Shown here: positions 1 through 6,059 of the stretch, piece by piece
Numbering within the stretch: the stretch's first letter is position 1
Layout: each line of letters opens with the position of its first letter
Assembly: GCA_022705365.1 (NCBI GenBank)
Contig: JAKJEP010000172.1
Location: 1 to 7,159 of the forward strand
DNA: 7,159 nt
Source of the DNA: Planctomycetota bacterium
GTDB taxonomy: Bacteria; Planctomycetota; Phycisphaerae; Sedimentisphaerales; SM23-30
Direction of reading: 5' to 3'
The notes under the pieces: generated by a model
Databases searched by the model: none
Told to the model about the DNA's origin: nothing
The model's input: only the letters and a program-made list of their open reading frames with translations
Program-made: the position numbers and the translations under genes

Positions 1-140
1 TATCTCATTATAAGCAGTCCGTTTTTTTACACAAGTATCTTCAAGCCGCCAAAATCAGGCTATGCAAGGGGTACTGTCTCCCCGCCTTTCCCCTGTCCGC
101 TGTCCTTCGCCTCCCGGCGACGGGAATATTGGGTTCGCCG

Positions 141-169
141 TTGACTTTGCTCCAAAAATATGCCAAGAT
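141..169 (+). promoter_or_regulatory. Weak candidate sigma-70-type promoter for the sigma/anti-sigma operon
   Basis: TTGACT at 141-146 matches the -35 consensus in five of six positions. At a 17-base spacing, CAAGAT (164-169) matches TATAAT in only three of six. It sits 24 bases upstream of the preferred sigma start at 193, which would leave a short leader. Nothing else in 1-192 looks better, but the poor -10 makes this a tentative call. An ECF-type autoregulatory promoter was looked for and no convincing one was seen upstream of the gene. Confidence 0.25.
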
Positions 170-180
170 TAGGTCCCATA

Positions 181-184
181 AGGA
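181..184 (+). promoter_or_regulatory. Ribosome binding site that decides the sigma factor start
   Basis: AGGA at 181-184 lies 8 bases before the ATG at 193. The in-frame ATG at 160 has no purine-rich Shine-Dalgarno stretch before it (the preceding bases read gctccaaaaat). This supports the shorter 222-residue product over a 233-residue one. Confidence 0.6.
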
Positions 185-192
185 TTAACAGC

Positions 193-861
193 ATGAAAAA
201 TGAAAAAAATGTGAATTCCGAGGGAACCAGTTTCCTCGTTGATAGTCAAAATAATTGGAAAGCCGCTAAAAACAGCGGATCCGCCGAAGAAGAAAATCGG
301 CTGGTCAGCCAAAGCCAGAACGGCAATATTGATGCCTTTGGGCAACTGGTCGTTAAATACCAAAACCGGCTCTTCAACGCCATCCTCAGGATGGTTGGCA
401 GCTATGATGACGCCCAGGAATTGACCCAGGATGCCTTTTGCCGGGCCTTACGAGGCATCCGTAAGTTTCGCGGCAGCAGCGGTTTTTATACCTGGCTGTT
501 CCGGATCGGAATCAACCTGAGTATCAACCACCGCCGGCGGAAACAGCAGATGCATTTTTCCGATTTGCAGGACGCCAGAAACATCATGGGCCAGCAGGCG
601 TCAGGCCTGGCGGAGATGGCCGACCAGCGCAGCCGCTCACCCGAATATCAGGTTGAGCTAAGCGAGGCCTATCAAAAAGTTATGGCGGCCCTGGAGCGGC
701 TGGAGCCCCAGGAGCGTGCCATCATTATTTTGCGCGATATCGAGGAAATGAATTACGAGGAAATTGCAGTGGTTCTGGAGATTCCGATTGGTACGGTAAA
801 AAGTCGTTTATCACGGGCGAGAATGGCCTTGCGGGAGATGGTCGTAAAAAAACATGAATAA
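193..861 (+). CDS. ECF-family RNA polymerase sigma factor
   Basis: Predicted 222-residue sigma-70 family factor of the extracytoplasmic-function type, which directs RNA polymerase to a small regulon in response to an envelope or external signal. Region 2 spans about residues 47-117, with the core-binding stretch YDDAQELTQDAF (71-82) and the -10 recognition/melting stretch WLFRIGINLSINHRRR (101-116). Region 4 spans about 160-214, with the helix-turn-helix MNYEEIAVVLEIPIGTVKSRLSRAR (186-210, shown across two helices). There is no region 1.1 or 3. The first 35 residues are a polar, low-conservation extension. The start at 193 is preferred over 160 because of the AGGA at 181-184. The stop overlaps the ATG of the following anti-sigma gene by 8 bases, the usual arrangement for a sigma factor held by its cognate anti-sigma. 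The regulon is unknown. Family assignment is very secure; the subgroup is not determined. Confidence 0.95.
   Translation: MKNEKNVNSEGTSFLVDSQNNWKAAKNSGSAEEENRLVSQSQNGNIDAFGQLVVKYQNRLFNAILRMVGSYDDAQELTQDAFCRALRGIRKFRGSSGFYTWLFRIGINLSINHRRRKQQMHFSDLQDARNIMGQQASGLAEMADQRSRSPEYQVELSEAYQKVMAALERLEPQERAIIILRDIEEMNYEEIAVVLEIPIGTVKSRLSRARMALREMVVKKHE
219..278 (+). other. Two consecutive small hairpins in the 5' coding region of the sigma gene
   Basis: Bases 219-226 (CGAGGGAA) pair with 231-238 (TTTCCTCG) as an 8-bp stem with one G-U pair and a CCAG tetraloop. Bases 263-267 (CCGCT) pair with 274-278 (AGCGG) around a 6-base A-rich loop. Both lie in the poorly conserved N-terminal extension, codons 9-29. 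The pairing is read directly; any effect on translation is speculative. Confidence 0.3.
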
Positions 862-2125
862 AGAGAAATTTCCTGCCGAATGGACTGAATTGCTCAATGC
901 CTATCTGGACCGCCAGTTGGACGATGGGCAGGTCGCTCAGGTCGAAAAAATCTTAGCGGAAAATTCCCAGGCGAAAGTCCTGCTGACAGAGTTGCGCCAG
1001 GTTTCCGAACTGGTTCATTCCCTGCCGAATGTGCCCGCTCCAGCCCATATGAGCCAGACCATCCAATCGGAACTGGAACGGGATGGTTTGCTGGGCTGCA
1101 CCGATTTGCATGCCAATCCAGCGGGCCGCAACCATCTTCGCCTGCGCCGCCTGATTGCGGCTGCGGCGATGCTCATCCTCCTGGGAGTGGTAGGCACCAT
1201 TATTTACAGCGTATTATTCGCCCCCTCCCCGCACCATTCCCCCGAATCGGAAAAAATCCTCGCAAAATCCGAACCGGCTCCCGTCGAACCGATTATTGCC
1301 CTGGAGGATACCTATCCGCCGGCGATGGCCCTGCCGGATGGGAAAATAACGGCAAACCTTCCGGATGATCCGGCGTTGGCAGCTTCTGAACCGGTAATGG
1401 AAGTTCCGCATCTGAATTCCGTTCATTTGACTCTTACCGGATCGCAGCCCGGACAGCCCGGCCAATCGTTGCACAGCCTTCTCACCCAGGCGAATATTAA
1501 CCAGGTCGTGCGAATCCCTTTGGATGAAAATCGGGAGCAGATCGCCTTTATCTGTCAAACCGGGCAATTGCTGCAGTTGGTTCACGATCTGAAAGGTTCC
1601 GGGTGCGGCCCCATCAGTCTGCTTGTTCAGAATCCCGAACTGCCGGAAACGACAATTCTCAGCGATATAACGGAAACGGATTTGCGCCGGTTCACAGCTC
1701 TGACCACCCCCGCCCAGCAGCAGATATTCGCTGCCCAAGTCCGCCAGCCGTCCGATGTGCAGGACGATTGGCAGGATCCCCATAAATGGCTGGCCGCTAT
1801 CCTGGGAAGTGAACAACCCGATCTCGAAGGCTTGCAGTTGCTGGGCAATCCCCAGCTTGACAATGGCCGCGAACCCAACAACCCGAACAACCCGACCTCC
1901 CCGGCCTCCCTAACCCCGGCTATTATACCGGGCATCCCCCTGGCCCCCTTCCCGCCGGAATCAAAACCGGCATCGGATGTTGCAGAGGAGCCTGCCCACC
2001 AAGCGGATGAGCCGGTTCTCGGAAATGAATCGACCGGGGAAAATGCAAATCAGCAATTGCTGGCCGTTATCATCGAATACCCCTGCCAGCAGAAACAGCC
2101 GGCGGCTGACCCCAACGTTCAGTAA
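854..2125 (+). CDS. Membrane-bound anti-sigma factor, cognate to the upstream ECF sigma
   Basis: Predicted 423-residue anti-sigma factor. The cytoplasmic N-terminal domain (about residues 8-80) has the helical pattern of anti-sigma domains: an ELLNAYLDRQLDDGQ start, a second helix VEKILAENSQAKVLLTEL, and a third around LPNVPAPAHMSQTIQSEL. It lacks the H-x3-C-x2-C zinc motif normally found in the second helix; ENSQAK stands there instead. A single transmembrane helix covers about 99-123, preceded by basic residues (RLRRL), so the remaining 300 residues should be extracytoplasmic. That part has a possible small folded domain (about 186-315) and a Pro/Asn/Glu-rich tail (about 335-395, including PNNPNNP). 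I do not recognise the outer domain. The ATG overlaps the sigma stop and no good Shine-Dalgarno sits close before it (GGAG at 833-836 is 17 bases away), which suggests translational coupling. The function rests on position, topology and N-terminal resemblance; confidence is good for anti-sigma, low for the signal sensed. Confidence 0.82.
   Translation: MNKEKFPAEWTELLNAYLDRQLDDGQVAQVEKILAENSQAKVLLTELRQVSELVHSLPNVPAPAHMSQTIQSELERDGLLGCTDLHANPAGRNHLRLRRLIAAAAMLILLGVVGTIIYSVLFAPSPHHSPESEKILAKSEPAPVEPIIALEDTYPPAMALPDGKITANLPDDPALAASEPVMEVPHLNSVHLTLTGSQPGQPGQSLHSLLTQANINQVVRIPLDENREQIAFICQTGQLLQLVHDLKGSGCGPISLLVQNPELPETTILSDITETDLRRFTALTTPAQQQIFAAQVRQPSDVQDDWQDPHKWLAAILGSEQPDLEGLQLLGNPQLDNGREPNNPNNPTSPASLTPAIIPGIPLAPFPPESKPASDVAEEPAHQADEPVLGNESTGENANQQLLAVIIEYPCQQKQPAADPNVQ
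1870..1897 (+). repeat. Short AAC-CCN tandem tract inside the anti-sigma gene
   Basis: A degenerate repeat of the type AACCCAACAACCCGAAC encodes the PNNPNNP stretch in the extracytoplasmic tail of the anti-sigma factor (residues 341-347). It is probably a flexible linker and a possible site of length variation. It is short and imperfect. Confidence 0.4.
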
Positions 2126-2177
2126 CAGGCCGATATACAATTCAAATCCTCTGGAAATCCCCCTGCCAGATTCCACC

Positions 2178-2445
2178 GCGGAAATATATTTATCAACCGG
2201 AATCGATAGGCCGATTAGTATGAGATAGTGGACGGAATCGGCGGTTCACCGGATAGCTGGTATTATTATCCTTATGACGGCCTGGGCAGCGTGGTCGCCC
2301 TCAGTGACAGTGACGGAAATATTGTGGAAAGCTATTGTTGCACCGTTTTCGAAAAGGCAGATCTGGATGCTGCTTATTTACCAGCAGGACATACGAGGGG
2401 AAAACCAATTTACATAAATACCCGGTCAAGTATCAAGGTATAAAT
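2178..2445 (+). pseudogene. Degraded fragment of an RHS repeat-associated core
   Basis: This stretch carries, in the correct order but in three different reading frames, the landmarks of the conserved RHS/YD-repeat core (RHS repeat-associated core domain). Frame A (2181-2222) gives EIYLSTGIDRPISM, like the usual Y-x-GPGID-x-PI motif, then runs into TAG at 2226. Frame B (from 2228) gives WYYYPYDGLGSVVALS followed by DSDGNIVESY and VFEK, the most conserved part of the core. Frame C (2374-2442) gives LFTSRTYEGKTNL and then KYQGI, resembling the LFTGRRYD-x-ETGLYYYRARYY-x-x-xGRF stretch. Removing one copy of the GA dinucleotide at 2222-2225 joins A to B as PISMIVDG. There is no start, no N-terminal YD repeats and no toxin tip, so this is a dead fragment. 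It lies directly downstream of the anti-sigma gene. The RHS assignment is secure for the middle segment, good for the flanks. Confidence 0.8.
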
Positions 2446-2459
2446 TGGCAGATTAAGGC

Positions 2460-2487
2460 AAAATTTGCCAGCCTGTCGGCAATTTTT
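2460..2487 (+). terminator. Candidate rho-independent terminator upstream of the HAF gene
   Basis: AAAATTTGCC (2460-2469) pairs with GGCAATTTTT (2478-2487): nine base pairs interrupted by one T-T mismatch, around an 8-base loop. The right arm ends in five T residues. It could end transcription from the sigma/anti-sigma operon and RHS relic before the HAF gene. The stem has only three G-C pairs, so it is weak. Being A-rich on the left arm, it could act in both directions. Confidence 0.4.
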
Positions 2488-2640
2488 GCGTATAGCAAAA
2501 AAAATTCTGTATATTTGAAGAATTATAACTCTTTTGTTTTCAATGTGATAATCAAATCCCCTGTTTTGGCATGTCTTTTGCGGTTAAGTAATTGTTCATC
2601 CATGCAGGTTTTTAATGTAAAGTGATAATAACGAGTGAAA

Positions 2641-2645
2641 AAGGG
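2641..2645 (+). promoter_or_regulatory. Ribosome binding site of the HAF/PEP-CTERM gene
   Basis: AAGGG at 2641-2645 lies 6 bases before the ATG at 2652. The alternative in-frame ATG at 2673 gives a more typical signal peptide (MIKRIVIVL...), but its nearest purine stretch (GAGG, 2655-2658) is 14 bases away. The site favours the start at 2652 without excluding 2673. Confidence 0.55.
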
Positions 2646-2651
2646 TCTTAA

Positions 2652-3872
2652 ATGAGGTGTTTCTGTTTTTATATGATCAAACGGATTGTAATCGTTTTGG
2701 TAGTATTAACCATATCCGCCGTTGCCACGGCGGCACCCCAGTATGCGATAACCGATCTGGGTACGCTGGGAGGGGAATGGTGTAGTCCGCGGGCAATTAA
2801 TAATAATGGTTTGATTGTGGGGACTGCCTATGTCCCCACGGGGTATGAGGCCGACACGGAGCCGCGTGCCGTTCTTCTGGACAGCGTGTCTGGGCAGTTG
2901 AACCTCCGTCTGTTCGGTGATTGTTTTGGATCAGCAAAAGATATCAACGCAACAGGACAGGTGGTTGGATCTTTCAGAGATGAGCTATATATAGACAAAG
3001 CCGGCTTATGGGAGGCAGAGCAGGGAGCAACGATGTTGCCGGATTTCGGCGGCGAGGTTCGAGCCTGGGGTCTCAATGATCTAGGACAGATTGTGGGCCG
3101 TGCAGAAGTGCCAGGTACGGAATATTGCCATCACGCCGTATTTTGGGATAAGAATCAGGTTTTGAAAAACCTGGGAACCCTGGGCGGAGCATTGAGTGAG
3201 GCCTATGACATCAACAACGCTGGACTTATTATAGGCAGCGCCGCTATTCCTAAAACGAACGACTATGACTTTAATCATGCTGTGATATGGGATACGGATG
3301 GCAATATAACCGATTTAGGAACCCTGGGAGGGAACTATAGTTACAGCATGGTGGTTAACGATAGAGGTCAGGTTGCCGGTTCTGCGGAAACCAGCAAGCG
3401 TGGGGAAATTCACCCTTTCTTATGGGATCAGACCAACGGCATGGTTGATCTGGGTACCGTGGGAAGCGACATTTTTTGGATAAATGGAATTAATAATGAA
3501 GGCCAAATGGTTGGAATTATTATTCTGCCGGAATATCCCGATGGCGGTGAATCATTTCTTTATGACGATGAAACTGGTTTTGTTGATCTGATGACACTGT
3601 TGCCGGAAAAATCCGGTTGGAGCAGATTGGGGGCCGACGATATCAATGATTATGGCCAAATTGTAGGAACAGGTACTATTAATGGCGAATCTCACGCATT
3701 CCTCATGACACCAATTCCAGAACCGATGACAGTCATATTACTATTGGCTGGTCTTATAGGAATCCAGGCAAAACGCAGGCAATACTGCTTAACAACAAGT
3801 CGCCGGAGAAAAGCCGTGTCTAATCGGAAAATTAACTGGCGTCAGAGCCGGAGATCCTGCCGTAATACCTGA
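2652..3872 (+). CDS. Secreted HAF-repeat protein with PEP-CTERM sorting signal
   Basis: Predicted 406-residue exported protein. A signal peptide covers about residues 1-27 (basic MIKR, hydrophobic IVIVLVVLTISAVA, cleavage near ATA|AP). The body (31-353) consists of about seven degenerate repeats of 40-50 residues of the HAF extracellular repeat type (TIGR02913-like), each with an LGTLGG-like turn, a DINNxGQIVG-like core and an A-x-x-W-D-like end; LGTLGG is exact at 36, 174 and 222. A PEP-CTERM signal follows (354-376): PIPEP, hydrophobic segment, then KRR. Such proteins are processed by an exosortase at the inner membrane and delivered to the surface or exopolysaccharide; no exosortase is in the window. 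The ligand or function of HAF repeats is unknown. Oddly, the frame continues 30 residues past the basic cluster, and its last 31 bases overlap the convergent peptidase gene. Base composition is more AT-rich than that of the neighbouring genes. Confidence 0.88.
   Translation: MRCFCFYMIKRIVIVLVVLTISAVATAAPQYAITDLGTLGGEWCSPRAINNNGLIVGTAYVPTGYEADTEPRAVLLDSVSGQLNLRLFGDCFGSAKDINATGQVVGSFRDELYIDKAGLWEAEQGATMLPDFGGEVRAWGLNDLGQIVGRAEVPGTEYCHHAVFWDKNQVLKNLGTLGGALSEAYDINNAGLIIGSAAIPKTNDYDFNHAVIWDTDGNITDLGTLGGNYSYSMVVNDRGQVAGSAETSKRGEIHPFLWDQTNGMVDLGTVGSDIFWINGINNEGQMVGIIILPEYPDGGESFLYDDETGFVDLMTLLPEKSGWSRLGADDINDYGQIVGTGTINGESHAFLMTPIPEPMTVILLLAGLIGIQAKRRQYCLTTSRRRKAVSNRKINWRQSRRSCRNT
2739..3710 (+). 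repeat. Array of about seven HAF protein repeats
   Basis: Repeat units start near residues 31, 85, 128, 171, 219, 264 and 310. The best-kept are units 1, 4 and 5, which share LGTLGG. Common cores are AINNNGLIVG, DINATGQVVG, GLNDLGQIVG, DINNAGLIIG, VVNDRGQVAG, GINNEGQMVG and DINDYGQIVG. Unit 2 has lost the LGTLGG turn (LRLFGDCFG) and unit 7 has an insertion (LMTLLPEKSGWSRL). The repeats are diverged at DNA level, so the array is old rather than a recent expansion. Confidence 0.8.
3711..3779 (+). other. PEP-CTERM sorting signal
   Basis: Residues 354-376 read PIPEPMTVILLLAGLIGIQ then AKRR: the PEP motif, a hydrophobic helix of about 14 residues and a basic stop-transfer cluster. This is the standard tripartite C-terminal signal recognised by exosortases (PEP_exosort, TIGR02595-like). 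Normally the protein ends within a few residues of the basic cluster; here it does not. Confidence 0.85.
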
Positions 3873-6046
3873 ATAAACCACAGGTAAACCGTCCGTCCCA
3901 GGGTTTGCTGTTCGATGATGATTTTCGCCCGGCCCACCAGGCCATCCCGCAGCCGGGCATCTTTTGCCAAAGGAAGCACCAGCTCATAGGTTCGATCCGC
4001 CGGTTCCAGTGCCTCCTCCGCTTTTGCGGCCGGCATCGTGGCAACTTCACCCCCATATACCGTGGAAAAGGCCGGACTAAACATCTTCCAGACCGGTTTA
4101 TTGGTATTTTCTACCACGCGGCTGTCCAAAATCTCATGATCCAGCGACCAGAGCTTGATCTGAACCGCCTGACCGGATTCGATAAAGCCGTTATCCCGAT
4201 GATTCACCGCTGCCACCGCTTCGAATTCTCCGGGTGCATAGACGACAAACAAGGCCGATTGCAGCGGCATAAAACTGCCGTCCAGATTGGCCAGCGGCAC
4301 AGGAGTTCGCAACTGCACCATCCCATCGATGGGAGAACGGATGGTCAGCTTGTCGTAATTCTGCCGGGCACGGTCATATTGGGCCTGAAGCCCCTTCCGT
4401 TTGGCCTCGATCTGGAGCACCGTCTCATTATCCTCCAGATTTTCCGCCAGGGCTTTTTGCGAATTGAGCTGATCGATCTGGAGCTGTAAATCCGACACCT
4501 CATATTCCAGTTGCGGATTCGATAAAACCAGCAGAATATCATCTTTCCGGACCGCCTGCCCGTCCCGGATCAACTGGGGATTTTTAGCCGATTCGATAAA
4601 GCCGGCCTGGGAAACATAAATCGGATGGGCCTGACGGGGACGAATCACACATTGGGTATCGACCGTCTGCTCGATGGGTATGGCCAACACAAAATAAGCC
4701 CCCAGTCCCACCGCCAAAACCAGGACTATGGCGGTAGCCAGACGTATCCGCAACTGCTGCCGCTGGGTAACGGCAAATTTCGCCATTTTGACCAGCGGCG
4801 TAACAAACGCATTATATATACTTCCCACCGCCAGGATGGCCCCAATGACGCCCCATCCATACGGGTCCAAAAACGTCCAGACCAGCAGGACAATCACGAA
4901 CATGATAAACCAGCGATAGATGGCGGAACAGACGGCATACCCCAGCACCGTTATTTCCCGGCCTTCGACATCGATGGGCTTGTCGGCCCGCTCCATGCCC
5001 AGGACATACCGCTGCATGAGATATTTCAGATAGTTGGTCCCCTTTTGCTTGAGGTTGGGGATCTCCAGCAGGTCCATGAGAAAATAATAGCCGTCATAAC
5101 GGAGCAGCGGATTGCCGTTGAATAAGATGGTATTGACACTGGCCACAATCATCATATTCAGCATAAACTGGTTGATGACGGTTTTCGGTTCGGTAAAGGC
5201 CCAGACATAGACCGCCAGGCAGGAAAGAACCATCTCAACCAGAATGCCCGCCGCCGTAATCCACATCCGCCGGCCCTTGACGCCGATCATCCAGGAATCG
5301 GATACATCGCAGTAAAAACAGGGCGTAAAGACCAGGAACAAAATCCCCATTTCATGGACTTCGCAGCCGAAATGCTTGGCCGTCAATCCGTGGCCGAATT
5401 CATGGATCACCTTGATGAACAGGAACGCCGCCCCGAAATACAGCAGATTCAGCCAGCTCAGCAGGGGCTGGCGCTGATGCAGCTTATCGATATTATCAAA
5501 TAATACATAGACGGCCCCCGCCAGCAGCGCCAAAACCAGAAAACCCATAAAGCGGCTGAAGAGAAAACCGCCGATCCAGCGGTGCAGAAAATTCAGCAGC
5601 CGGTTGGGATCCATAACCGGGATCCGATAAAACAAAAACTCCGAATGGAGTTTCTTGAAAAAGCCCCGGGTCATCATGTGCTTCCGTTTCAAAAGAAACT
5701 CAGTGCTGGTTTCGCCGGATACATGCAGGAGATTGGCCCCGCGCAGCATGATGATAAAGCTCATCACCGCCTGACGGTCGTATTCCTCATTGGGGAAGCG
5801 GTCCAGGAGCATGCGGAGGACGTCATCCATATTGGCCTTGCCGTCGAGCATTTGGTAGATGGCGTATTCCGGCGGACGCAGGCGGTAATAGCGCATGGAG
5901 GCGGGATCTTTCAGCACATAGCAGGGTTTGCCGTAATAGACCTGCTCGGTGATTTCCACATCCCGGCGGGTTTTCGGCAGGGCACGCAGGTCATCCTGGA
6001 TCTCTTCCGTCGGCAATGGCAATTCGTTCGGTTGATTGGCGGACAT
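3842..6046 (-). CDS. PqqD-like / M50 metallopeptidase / HlyD-type fusion membrane protein
   Basis: Predicted 734-residue inner-membrane protein, of the kind often named 'putative peptide zinc metalloprotease'. Residues about 35-110 (YYGKPCYVLKDPASMRYYRL..., then LRPPEYAIYQMLDG) resemble a PqqD-like winged-helix peptide-binding domain. The M50 core follows, with HEFGH at 215-219 (two zinc His and the Glu base) and a second motif NPLLRYDGYY (312-321) whose Asp318 is the likely third ligand. Some six to eight transmembrane helices lie between about 158 and 455. Residues 460-610 form a biotinyl-lipoyl/HlyD-like domain (lipoyl halves near 470-510 and 568-605) split by a coiled coil (512-565), and the C-terminal beta region ends in GLVGRAKI. 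ATG at 6046 is chosen over TTG at 6049 because AGAGGG (6051-6056) is spaced for the ATG. The gene lies 13 bases after the adaptor gene, so they are one operon. Substrate unknown; peptide cleavage or export is inferred. Confidence 0.85.
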   Translation of the reverse strand: MSANQPNELPLPTEEIQDDLRALPKTRRDVEITEQVYYGKPCYVLKDPASMRYYRLRPPEYAIYQMLDGKANMDDVLRMLLDRFPNEEYDRQAVMSFIIMLRGANLLHVSGETSTEFLLKRKHMMTRGFFKKLHSEFLFYRIPVMDPNRLLNFLHRWIGGFLFSRFMGFLVLALLAGAVYVLFDNIDKLHQRQPLLSWLNLLYFGAAFLFIKVIHEFGHGLTAKHFGCEVHEMGILFLVFTPCFYCDVSDSWMIGVKGRRMWITAAGILVEMVLSCLAVYVWAFTEPKTVINQFMLNMMIVASVNTILFNGNPLLRYDGYYFLMDLLEIPNLKQKGTNYLKYLMQRYVLGMERADKPIDVEGREITVLGYAVCSAIYRWFIMFVIVLLVWTFLDPYGWGVIGAILAVGSIYNAFVTPLVKMAKFAVTQRQQLRIRLATAIVLVLAVGLGAYFVLAIPIEQTVDTQCVIRPRQAHPIYVSQAGFIESAKNPQLIRDGQAVRKDDILLVLSNPQLEYEVSDLQLQIDQLNSQKALAENLEDNETVLQIEAKRKGLQAQYDRARQNYDKLTIRSPIDGMVQLRTPVPLANLDGSFMPLQSALFVVYAPGEFEAVAAVNHRDNGFIESGQAVQIKLWSLDHEILDSRVVENTNKPVWKMFSPAFSTVYGGEVATMPAAKAEEALEPADRTYELVLPLAKDARLRDGLVGRAKIIIEQQTLGRTVYLWFIQVLRQDLRL

Positions 6047-6050
6047 CAAT

Positions 6051-6056
6051 CCCTCT
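6051..6056 (-). promoter_or_regulatory. Ribosome binding site of the peptidase fusion gene
   Basis: On the minus strand AGAGGG occupies 6056 down to 6051, in the 13-base gap after the adaptor stop codon. It is 4 bases before ATG at 6046 and only 1 base before TTG at 6049, which selects the ATG. Confidence 0.6.
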
Positions 6057-6059
6057 GCC

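Larger units (their letters stand above)
2126..2651. other. Region between anti-sigma and HAF genes with no intact gene
   Basis: These 526 bases hold the RHS relic (2178-2445), then an AT-rich stretch (about 2440-2640) with a terminator-like hairpin at 2460-2487. I see no RNA gene, insertion sequence end or intact small ORF. GATAAT at 2624-2629 could be a -10 element for the HAF gene, but no convincing -35 lies 16-18 bases before it, so it is not called as a promoter. The short open frames here are pieces of the relic or random AT-rich frames. Confidence 0.6.

Noticed and set aside
221..245. GGAAC-type ECF -35 element in the sigma gene
   Set aside because: GGAAC at 223-227 lies inside the coding region downstream of the start, and the bases are better explained as part of a hairpin; no matching -10 serves a gene.
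1214..1816. Long minus-strand open frame (200 codons) inside the anti-sigma gene
   Set aside because: It is antisense to a well-supported gene, its translation has no recognisable domain and is Arg/Gly/Phe-rich as expected of a shadow frame, and no ribosome binding site supports it.
1..2227. TATCTCAT at 1-8 and its reverse complement ATGAGATA at 2220-2227 as ends of a mobile element
   Set aside because: Only eight bases, no transposase or target duplication, and the second copy is explained by the GA slip in the RHS relic.
2335..2625. Open frame of 96 codons from a TTG in the intergenic region as a real small gene
   Set aside because: Its first third is RHS relic sequence and the rest is AT-rich with a terminator-like hairpin inside; no ribosome binding site precedes it.
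2624..2629. GATAAT as a -10 box for the HAF gene
   Set aside because: No acceptable -35 lies 16-18 bases upstream and the region is AT-rich, where such matches occur by chance.
3905..4489. Plus-strand open frame (194 codons) opposite the HlyD-like part of the fusion gene
   Set aside because: Shadow of the peptidase gene on the other strand; no motif or start signal.
3842..6046. The M50 protein as the site-2 protease that releases the neighbouring ECF sigma (RseP-like)
   Set aside because: It is on the opposite strand, separated by an unrelated gene, lacks an evident PDZ domain, and has PqqD-like and HlyD-like modules pointing to peptide or transport roles. Proximity alone is not enough.
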